DNA from: Opitutia bacterium
GTDB taxonomy: Bacteria; Verrucomicrobiota; Verrucomicrobiae; Opitutales; UBA953
DNA: 5,310 bases
Assembly: GCA_947488485.1 (NCBI GenBank)
Contig: CANKZO010000167.1
Coordinates: 1-5,310, forward strand
Reading direction: 5' to 3'
The position numbers and the translations under genes were made by a program. The notes below the pieces were generated by a model, which saw nothing but the letters and a program-made list of their open reading frames with translations, did no database searches and was not told the origin of the DNA. Below, one piece after another: positions 1 through 2,914 of this stretch (the stretch's first letter is position 1; each line of letters starts with the position of its first letter).

Positions 1-2
1 AC

Positions 3-158
3 GAACTCGATGCGTATGTTTTTTACAGCCTCGCCGGAACCCTAGATGTGGAAGCTAGTAATAAAGCCGCAGTCTTGGAAAAGAAGCTTTCGAGGAGCGA
101 TGTAGCCGCAGGACAGAGACGCGTAAAAGAGCTGCAGAAGTACATCGCTCCTCAGTAG
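3..158 (+). CDS. Sel1-like repeat protein, C-terminal fragment
   Basis: The frame opening at base 3 is open from the window edge to a TAG at 156-158 and gives 51 residues; the start lies to the left. The peptide begins ELDAYVFYSLAGTLDVEAS and continues into a charged helical tail with LEKKLSRSDVAAGQRRVKEL. This is the usual end of Sel1-type (TPR-related) proteins: a last helix pair in which an aromatic 'AYxxxSLA' is followed by small residues, then a cap helix resembling 'LxxxMTPxQIAEGQRRA'. Family knowledge: such solenoids mediate protein-protein contacts and many are exported; the function of this one cannot be read from the fragment. Base composition is less GC-rich than purL. No clear U-tailed terminator follows the stop. 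The family call is by motif only. Confidence 0.7.
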   Translation, partial: ELDAYVFYSLAGTLDVEASNKAAVLEKKLSRSDVAAGQRRVKELQKYIAPQ

Positions 159-193
159 TTCGGGAGAACGCAGGCCGGGAAGTGAGCGTGGCC

Positions 194-221
194 TAACCGC
201 CAACCGCTAACCGCTGACCGC
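194..221. repeat. Four tandem copies of a 7-bp repeat (YRACCGC)
   Basis: Read directly: TAACCGC, CAACCGC, TAACCGC, TGACCGC follow each other without gaps. Copies differ only in the first two bases. No function is apparent; slippage-prone simple repeats of this kind are common between genes. Confidence 0.8.
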
Positions 222-328
222 GGTCACCTTGTGATCATCTAACATCACCCCACCCTGCCCGGCGCGGCGAATGGGAATAACGGTGCCGGCGCTTGATCGT
301 GCGGCAGATATTTTGGCGTTTCTGACGC

Positions 329-384
329 AGGTAAATTATGAGTAATCATAAACTACTACCTATGAATGTTTTATGAATTTACCT
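329..384. repeat. 9-bp inverted repeat flanking an AT-rich core
   Basis: AGGTAAATT (329-337) is the perfect inverse of AATTTACCT (376-384). The 38-bp core is AT-rich and holds a second nested inverted pair, TCATAAA (346-352) and TTTATGA (370-376), plus recurring ATGA/ATAA words about one helical turn apart. This could be an operator or a recombinase arm site upstream of the tRNA block. No protein or partner site in the window supports either reading. Confidence 0.5.
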
Positions 385-530
385 ATTGATGACAGTTTGG
401 TGTATTCAACTGTTGACACCAATATGGGAATTCTCCTTTCTTGCGACATTAGCCGCCACCCAGGGCACGGGTTTAACCCCCTTCCCTGCCAACTGCACCA
501 CCGCTCCTTGATAGTCGAGTTAGTTGCTTC

Positions 531-555
531 GTCCCCAGGTCACACGACCGGGGAC
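531..555 (+). ncRNA. Strong hairpin in the structured non-coding block
   Basis: GTCCCC (531-536) pairs with GGGGAC (550-555), followed by a bulged A537 and an inner stem GGTC (538-541)/GACC (546-549) with an ACAC loop. That is ten base pairs in 25 nt. It is not followed by a U-tract, so it is not a classic terminator. It is the first of a dense series of hairpins that continues to the tRNA-Ser gene and may be part of a larger structured RNA. Confidence 0.5.
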
Positions 556-583
556 CACCGCCGACGGCATGTCACTCATGTCC

Positions 584-618
584 GGCCACTTTCTGATCAG
601 CGCGCAAGCGCTGTGGCC
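584..618 (+). ncRNA. Bulged hairpin capped by a GCAA tetraloop
   Basis: GGCCA (584-588) pairs with TGGCC (614-618). After a 9-nt one-sided bulge (589-597), CAGCGC (598-603) pairs with GCGCTG (608-613) around a GNRA-type GCAA loop (604-607). GNRA loops on long bulged stems are typical of folded RNAs that make tertiary contacts. Bases 616-618 are also needed for the next hairpin (616-638), so the two stems compete. Confidence 0.5.
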
Positions 619-804
619 AGCTAACCAATAAGGCTGGCGGTTTGGATATCATAGCTGACTCCTTCTGCCACGAAACAATGAAAGACCAATGGACTCCCGA
701 AAGGGATCCTACCCCCTTGGTGAAAAGGGAGGGTGACCAGCGACCAGCTTGGGGCGCGCGTGACTCACAGCACGCGCGTTTAAATTTCCCCCGATGGAAA
801 ATTT
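616..804 (+). ncRNA. Structured leader element, divergent copy, before tRNA-Ser
   Basis: This is the diverged first member of a leader found four times in the window. The opening hairpin GCCAGC (616-621)/GCTGGC (633-638) carries TAACCAATAA at 622-631, the same word as in the other copies. Next, GGCGG (636-640) can pair with CTGCC around an inner GGA/TCC stem; the other copies have GCCGG/CTGGC here, so a C-G pair became G-C on both sides at once. Further hairpins follow: GGA-TCCC with a GAAA tetraloop (691-709), a bulged ACCC..GGGT stem (711-734), and CGCGCGTG/CACGCGCG (755-778). tRNA-Ser begins 183 bases after the TAACCAATAA word. The element is unnamed and unrecognised; paired changes between copies are the best evidence that it acts as RNA. 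Confidence 0.45.
755..787 (+). terminator. Terminator-like hairpin just upstream of tRNA-Ser
   Basis: A perfect 8-bp stem, CGCGCGTG (755-762) with CACGCGCG (771-778) around an 8-nt loop, is followed at once by TTTAAATTT (779-787). This has the form of an intrinsic terminator, although the T-run is broken by three A. It lies only 17 bases before the tRNA-Ser 5' end. It could end an upstream RNA, attenuate the tRNA operon, or simply be the last stem of the leader. Confidence 0.45.
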
Positions 805-895
805 GGAGAGGTCGCGTAGTGGTCTATCGCGCCCGTTTGCTAAACGGGTAAGCCTCTAAAGGGCTTCGCGGGTTCAAATCCCGCCCTCTCCGCCA
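805..895 (+). tRNA. tRNA-Ser (anticodon GCU)
   Basis: Class II tRNA with a full cloverleaf. Acceptor GGAGAGG (805-811) pairs with CCTCTCC (885-891). D stem is GCG/CGC with GG in the loop. The anticodon stem CCCGT/ACGGG carries loop TTGCTAA with anticodon GCT at 839-841. A long variable arm (about 849-867; AGCC/GGCT) is as expected for serine. The T arm GCGGG-TTCAAAT-CCCGC is canonical. Discriminator G892 is followed by an encoded CCA (893-895), the only tRNA in this array with one. It reads AGC/AGU. It is the first of a three-gene group and follows a structured leader. Confidence 0.95.
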
Positions 896-900
896 ATTTA

Positions 901-972
901 GACCCGATAGTTCAATGGAAAGAACCGGCGGTTTCTACCCGCCTGATACAGGTTCGACTCCTGTTCGGGTCG
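901..972 (+). tRNA. tRNA-Arg (anticodon UCU)
   Basis: Complete cloverleaf, 72 nt. Acceptor GACCCGA (901-907)/TCGGGTC (965-971), D stem GTTC/GAAC with GG in the loop, anticodon stem GGCGG/CCGCC (927-943) with loop TTTCTAC and anticodon TCT at 934-936, T arm ACAGG-TTCGACT-CCTGT, discriminator G972. CCA is not encoded (next bases CCC). It reads AGA, and AGG by wobble, codons usually rare in GC-rich genomes. It starts only five bases after the CCA of tRNA-Ser, so the two are surely on one transcript. Confidence 0.94.
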
Positions 973-980
973 CCCCTTTC

Positions 981-1053
981 GGGCCCTTAGCTCAATGGTC
1001 AGAGCCGGCTGCTCATAATAGCCAGGGTGCCGGTTCAAGTCCGGCAGGGCCCA
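981..1053 (+). tRNA. tRNA with anticodon CAU (Ile2 or elongator Met)
   Basis: Complete cloverleaf, 73 nt. Acceptor GGGCCCT (981-987)/AGGGCCC (1046-1052), D stem GCTC/GAGC, anticodon stem GGCTG/TAGCC (one G-U pair) with loop CTCATAA and CAT at 1014-1016, T arm GCCGG-TTCAAGT-CCGGC, discriminator A1053, no encoded CCA. Overall it resembles the bacterial minor tRNA-Ile whose C34 is changed to lysidine by TilS so that it reads AUA (TTAGCTCA-TGGT-AGAGC core, CTCATAA loop, TTCAAGT loop), but an elongator Met reading cannot be excluded. It is the last of the first group; an 8-nt linker with CTTTC separates it from tRNA-Arg. Confidence 0.93.
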
Positions 1054-1075
1054 TCTTTCGCCGGCGCAAGCCGGT

Positions 1076-1239
1076 CCGGCTAACCAATGACAGCCGGTGC
1101 TTTGATAGCATGATAGCTATCTTCTGGCAGGATCAGTCGCGCGCGCCAAAAGCGCCGCGTCGCCGGGGAGAATAACCCGCGCTAAGATGGCATATAAGAA
1201 ATCGGCGCCAGGTCGCGAGGCCTGGCGTCACGCCCTTTC
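1076..1239 (+). ncRNA. Structured leader element, copy A, before tRNA-Ile
   Basis: Hairpins in order: H1 CCGGCT (1076-1081)/AGCCGG (1092-1097) with AACCAATGAC in the loop; H2 GATAGC (1104-1109)/GCTATC (1116-1121), which can sit inside GCCGG/CTGGC; H3 CGCGCGC (1140-1146)/GCGC-C-GCG (1152-1159) with a CAAAA loop; H4 CGGG (1164-1167)/CCCG (1176-1179); the conserved unpaired GCGCTAAGATGGCA; H5 CGCCAGG (1206-1212)/CCTGGCG (1221-1227). tRNA-Ile follows after TCACGCCCTTTC. Sharing of H1-H5 with copies B and C, with both sides of several stems changing together, argues for a conserved RNA fold. Function unknown: 5' processing, attenuation or a separate small RNA are all possible. Confidence 0.5.
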
Positions 1240-1313
1240 GGTCGCGTAGCTCAGCTGGTTAGAGCACCGTATTGATAATGCGGGGGTCGGCGGTTCAAAT
1301 CCGCCCGCGACCA
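1240..1313 (+). tRNA. tRNA-Ile (anticodon GAU), copy 1
   Basis: Complete cloverleaf, 74 nt. Acceptor GGTCGCG (1240-1246)/CGCGACC (1306-1312), D stem GCTC/GAGC with GG in the loop, anticodon stem CCGTA/TGCGG (1267-1283) with loop TTGATAA and GAT at 1274-1276, T arm GGCGG-TTCAAAT-CCGCC, discriminator A1313, CCA not encoded. It reads AUC/AUU. In most bacteria this gene sits in the 16S-23S spacer; no rRNA is present here, so this is an extra-ribosomal copy. Identical to copy 2. Confidence 0.96.
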
Positions 1314-1319
1314 CCTTTC

Positions 1320-1389
1320 GGTCCTGTAGTTTAATCAAAACACAATCTCGTTTAAGGTTTAGATCCTGGTGCAACTCCAGGCGGGACCA
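1320..1389 (+). tRNA. Aberrant tRNA-like gene, copy 1 (no sure anticodon)
   Basis: The acceptor GGTCCTG (1320-1326)/CGGGACC (1382-1388, one T-G pair) and T stem CCTGG (1365-1369)/CCAGG (1377-1381) are sound. The D stem GTTT/AAAC holds only a 5-nt loop, AATCA, without the G18-G19 pair. The T loop is TGCAACT, with G instead of T at position 55. Both partners of the usual D-loop/T-loop contact are thus missing. The best anticodon stem is CAATC (1343-1347)/GGTTT (1356-1360), with one mismatch and an 8-nt loop TCGTTTAA, so the anticodon is uncertain (UUU if read before AA, with G instead of U33). It may be a decaying tRNA or a tRNA-like RNA not used in translation. Confidence 0.6.
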
Positions 1390-1445
1390 CCCTTTCAGTC
1401 AGTTGTTTTCAGGAGTCCGTCGTGCCTCTTGTTTGGCAGCTGATT
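1390..1445 (+). ncRNA. 56-nt hairpin-rich spacer, copy 1
   Basis: Nested stems: TCAGTTG (1399-1405) with CAGCTGA (1437-1443), one G-U pair, enclosing CAGGAG (1410-1415) with CTCTTG (1426-1431). The stretch is repeated without change at 1760-1815. Perfect conservation next to a hypervariable anticodon arm suggests either very recent duplication or a constrained role, for example 3' trimming of the tRNA-like gene. No T-run follows. Confidence 0.4.
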
Positions 1446-1610
1446 CCGGCTAACCAATAACAGCCGGTGCTTTGATAGCATGGTAGCTATCTTCTGGCAG
1501 GATCAGTCGCGCGCGCCAAAAGCGCCGCGTCGCCGGGGATAAGAACCTGGCGCTAAGATGGCATGCAACTAATCGGCGCCAGGTCGCGAGGCCTGGCGTC
1601 ACGCCCTTTC
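1446..1610 (+). ncRNA. Structured leader element, copy B, before tRNA-Ile
   Basis: Same order of hairpins as copy A. H1 is CCGGCT (1446-1451)/AGCCGG (1462-1467) with AACCAATAAC in the loop. H2 is GATAGC (1474-1479)/GCTATC (1486-1491). H3 spans about 1510-1529. H4 is CCGGG (1533-1537)/CCTGG (1546-1550) with a new loop. H5 is CGCCAGG (1577-1583)/CCTGGCG (1592-1598). In this copy CCTGGCGC (1546-1553) can also pair over 8 bp with GCGCCAGG (1576-1583), which would exclude both H4 and H5. That gives two exclusive folds directly upstream of the tRNA, a layout seen in attenuators, though copies A and C do not keep the alternative equally well. Confidence 0.5.
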
Positions 1611-1684
1611 GGTCGCGTAGCTCAGCTGGTTAGAGCACCGTATTGATAATGCGGGGGTCGGCGGTTCAAATCCGCCCGCGACCA
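1611..1684 (+). tRNA. tRNA-Ile (anticodon GAU), copy 2
   Basis: Base-for-base repeat of the tRNA at 1240-1313, shifted by 371. Acceptor GGTCGCG/CGCGACC (1677-1683), GAT anticodon at 1645-1647, TTCAAAT T loop, discriminator A1684, no encoded CCA. The identity, together with identical flanks, shows that it arose with the tandem duplication. It is followed after CCTTTC by the second aberrant tRNA-like gene. Confidence 0.96.
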
Positions 1685-1690
1685 CCTTTC

Positions 1691-1759
1691 GGTCCTGTAG
1701 TTTAATCAAAACACAACCTGGCTAAGCTTGGGATCCTGGTGCGACTCCAGGCAGGACCA
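1691..1759 (+). tRNA. Aberrant tRNA-like gene, copy 2 (no sure anticodon)
   Basis: Sister of the gene at 1320-1389, 69 nt. The acceptor GGTCCTG (1691-1697)/CAGGACC (1752-1758) is now fully Watson-Crick, since the T-G pair of copy 1 is T-A here. The D stem GTTT/AAAC again has the 5-nt AATCA loop without GG. The T loop is TGCGACT, again with G at position 55. The anticodon arm is nearly all different: CAACC (1714-1718) pairs with GCTTG (1726-1730) except for one C-C mismatch, loop TGGCTAA, nominal anticodon GCU with G instead of U33. Keeping the acceptor and T stems while the anticodon arm changes is the reverse of what neutral decay would give. Confidence 0.55.
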
Positions 1760-1815
1760 CCCTTTCAGTCAGTTGTTTTCAGGAGTCCGTCGTGCCTCTT
1801 GTTTGGCAGCTGATT
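1760..1815 (+). ncRNA. 56-nt hairpin-rich spacer, copy 2
   Basis: Identical to 1390-1445, with the same nested stems (outer TCAGTTG/CAGCTGA, inner CAGGAG/CTCTTG). It leads directly into leader copy C. See copy 1 for the possible role. Confidence 0.4.
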
Positions 1816-1993
1816 CCGGCTAACCAATAACAGCCGGTGCTTCGATAGATTGAAAACTATCTTCTGGCAGGATCAGTCGCGCGCGCCAAAAGCGCCGCGT
1901 CGCGGACTATCGCCCCGCGCTAAGATGGCACCGCCAAATAATCGGCGCCTGGTCGCTGCCCTCACCGGCTGAGCCAGGCGCCCGCCCATTTCC
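1816..1993 (+). ncRNA. Structured leader element, copy C, before tRNA-Met-like gene
   Basis: The most diverged of the three tandem copies, and the most telling. H1 is unchanged (1816-1821/1832-1837). H2 is GATAG (1844-1848)/CTATC (1857-1861) with a wholly new loop. H4 is CGCGG (1901-1905)/CCGCG (1915-1919), different on both sides from copies A and B but still paired. H5 is GGCGCCTGG (1944-1952)/CCAGGCGCC (1974-1982), a perfect 9 bp in which the A-T pair of copies A/B has become T-A. The conserved GCGCTAAGATGGCA is kept. These compensatory changes support a real RNA structure. Confidence 0.5.
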
Positions 1994-2066
1994 GGTAGCG
2001 TCGCTCAGCAGGTAGAGCGCACGGCTCATATTCATGAGCTCGGAGGTGCAAGCCCTCCCGCATCCC
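1994..2066 (+). tRNA. Degenerate tRNA-Met-like gene (anticodon CAU)
   Basis: Fits standard tRNA spacing exactly at 73 nt. Acceptor GGTAGCG (1994-2000) meets CGCATCC (2059-2065) with two inner mismatches (T-T, A-A), as if TA had been flipped. D stem GCTC (2003-2006)/GAGC (2015-2018) has GG in the loop. Anticodon stem CACGG (2020-2024)/TCATG (2032-2036) has one C-A mismatch. The loop CTCATAT carries CAT at 2027-2029. T stem GGAGG/CCTCC is intact, but the T loop is TGCAAGC, again with G at position 55. Probably a decayed elongator-Met copy, or a divergent mobile-element tRNA. A competing 6-bp hairpin, GCTCAT/ATGAGC (2024-2039), overlaps the anticodon arm. Confidence 0.55.
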
Positions 2067-2106
2067 CACTCACCGCAACTAACTCCGCTACACACCCCTA
2101 AACTTT

Positions 2107-2550
2107 ATGAACAACAACCATAACTTCACCCTGGTTAACTTCCAGGATCACTCCGCCTACGTTGAGTACTATGACGACTGCCCTTGTTGCCGCGGACAGG
2201 ACTGGGAGAATCTCTATTCGGTCGGCCTAGTCGTAGATGGCCAATCCATAGGTAAAGCTTATCGCTGCTTCGATGCTCCGGCTTGGGCTTGGGAACTTCA
2301 ATCTGATCACGGTTCATGGCCGGAGGAGCCCGAGGTAAACTTCTCACTAGATGGCTCAACTTGGTACTCAATCTGGGAGAACCCCAAGACCTATTCGGGT
2401 GGGGTCACCAAGCGGATAGGCCTGAACGGCCGACTGCGCGAAGATGTGCCTGAGGACTCCCACGAGTACGCTGAGGTCATGAAGGCCTACGAGCGCCTGA
2501 CGGAGCTGGTGTCGGCCGTCGCCGCCAAGGAGCCTCCCAAGAAGTCTTAA
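2107..2550 (+). CDS. Uncharacterised protein with a CPCC motif (147 aa)
   Basis: I do not recognise this family. The product is a small soluble acidic protein without signal peptide or membrane segment. Visible: an Asn-rich start (MNNNHN), a Tyr/Asp-rich stretch leading to CPCC at residues 25-28, a third cysteine C54, many tryptophans (W33, W60, W62, W71, W86, W90), a beta-like centre, and a charged C-terminal helix (about 118-140) ending in KEPPKKS. The clustered cysteines could bind a metal, but there is no second CxxC, so this is a guess. The balanced amino-acid make-up and sharp ends argue for a real gene. No Shine-Dalgarno sequence precedes ATG 2107. It directly follows the tRNA block and is coupled to the next gene by a 1-nt gap. 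Confidence 0.75.
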   Translation: MNNNHNFTLVNFQDHSAYVEYYDDCPCCRGQDWENLYSVGLVVDGQSIGKAYRCFDAPAWAWELQSDHGSWPEEPEVNFSLDGSTWYSIWENPKTYSGGVTKRIGLNGRLREDVPEDSHEYAEVMKAYERLTELVSAVAAKEPPKKS

Positions 2551-2551
2551 C

Positions 2552-2854
2552 ATGAACCACGACCCCACCCCGCCCCGGGATCCATTCCTGGGCAACCACT
2601 ACATACGCAACCCCCAGCACGCGGAGGAGGTCCGCCGACTGGGCATAGGGCGCACCCTGGAGCTTAGCCTATACGGCGACCTGCCTCTCACGGCAACGGC
2701 CCGCCTTGAGGCCATGAAGCTCCTGGGCAGCACCTGCATGCTCGTGGACGACGAGATCCCGACTCAGCAGCTGCTCGAGCTCTACATCCAGTACGTCGTG
2801 CCGCACCTGCCTCCGGACTCCGACAGACATGGTCGACGATTAAGTCACCACTGA
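2552..2854 (+). CDS. Uncharacterised 100-aa protein, coupled to the gene before it
   Basis: The ATG lies one base after the TAA of the preceding gene, so translation is probably coupled; no good ribosome binding site of its own is seen. The product has a Pro/Asp/His-rich start (MNHDPTPPRDPF), then two likely amphipathic helices (about 24-40 and 46-60), an acidic VDDEIPTQQ turn (65-73), a helix LLELYIQYVV (74-83), and a basic His-rich tail (HGRRLSHH). No cysteine cluster, signal peptide or membrane span. The family is not recognised. Small paired orphan genes beside a tRNA array are common in prophages and other mobile elements, but nothing here proves that origin. Coding is supported by the tight linkage and the plausible helical pattern. 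Confidence 0.65.
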   Translation: MNHDPTPPRDPFLGNHYIRNPQHAEEVRRLGIGRTLELSLYGDLPLTATARLEAMKLLGSTCMLVDDEIPTQQLLELYIQYVVPHLPPDSDRHGRRLSHH

Positions 2855-2878
2855 TGCTTCCCCTAACTTAAATGCAGC

Positions 2879-2899
2879 GGATGCGATGTCATCGCATCC
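2879..2899. terminator. Perfect 9-bp hairpin between convergent genes
   Basis: GGATGCGAT (2879-2887) pairs with ATCGCATCC (2891-2899) around a 3-nt loop. It lies 24 bases after the stop of the plus-strand gene and 15 bases beyond the purL stop on the minus strand, the usual place for a shared terminator of converging genes. Neither strand has an adjacent T-run, so it may rely on Rho, protect 3' ends, or just block read-through weakly. Confidence 0.5.
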
Positions 2900-2914
2900 C
2901 TACCGGGTTAGCGC

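Larger units (their letters stand above)
159..530. other. Intergenic stretch without a recognisable gene
   Basis: No convincing coding frame: the one short open frame here starts in AT-rich sequence, has no ribosome binding site and runs into a structured region. It holds four tandem heptamers (194-221), a small hairpin GGTCAC/GTGATC near 221-235, and an AT-rich patch (about 329-385) with an inverted repeat. GC content changes abruptly across it, from GC-rich (160-300) to AT-rich (330-450) and back, which fits a junction between host and acquired DNA. A promoter for the downstream tRNA block probably lies here or just after, but no convincing -35/-10 pair was found. Confidence 0.5.
1076..1993 (+). 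repeat. 370-bp tandem repeat: two full units and a partial third
   Basis: Units start at CCGGCT at 1076, 1446 and 1816, with a period of 370 bp (371 in the middle owing to one inserted base). A full unit is leader, tRNA-Ile(GAU), odd tRNA-like gene, then a 56-nt spacer. The third keeps only the leader, after which a different tRNA-like gene follows. Units 1 and 2 are identical over the tRNA-Ile, the first part of the odd tRNA and the spacer. Differences are packed into a few short patches: the loop of hairpin 2, hairpin 4, a short run after GCGCTAAGATGGCA, and the anticodon arm of the odd tRNA. Recent duplication with local divergence is the simplest reading. Confidence 0.9.

Noticed and set aside
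413..441. Promoter with TTGACA at 413-418
   Set aside because: At 16-19 bp spacing the candidate -10 sequences (CTTTCT and neighbours) do not resemble TATAAT.
373..1175. Three short open frames (373-624, 642-851, 915-1175) as possible genes
   Set aside because: They have no ribosome binding site, their peptides look random and rich in Pro, Arg and His, and two of them run through the tRNA genes at 805-1053 or the leader hairpins.
1240..1684. Part of an rRNA operon, because tRNA-Ile(GAU) usually lies in the 16S-23S spacer
   Set aside because: No rRNA sequence flanks either copy and no tRNA-Ala(UGC) follows.
1348..1725. Stop-codon suppressor tRNAs: TTA at 1352-1354 and CTA at 1722-1724 within the odd tRNA loops
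   Set aside because: Placing these triplets at 34-36 leaves the anticodon stem nearly unpaired in copy 1, and in copy 2 U33 is missing. The better-paired folds put other bases there.
1076..1993. Integron cassette array with attC sites
   Set aside because: The repeated hairpins lack the paired RYYYAAC/GTTRRRY core boxes; GGCTAAC comes close but does not fit, and no integrase is present.
1076..1993. CRISPR array
   Set aside because: The repeat unit is 370 bp and contains tRNA genes; there are no short repeats with regular unique spacers and no cas genes.
1907..2095. Minus-strand open frame across the last leader and tRNA-like gene
   Set aside because: It is antisense to a structured, repeated non-coding element and its peptide has no protein-like pattern.
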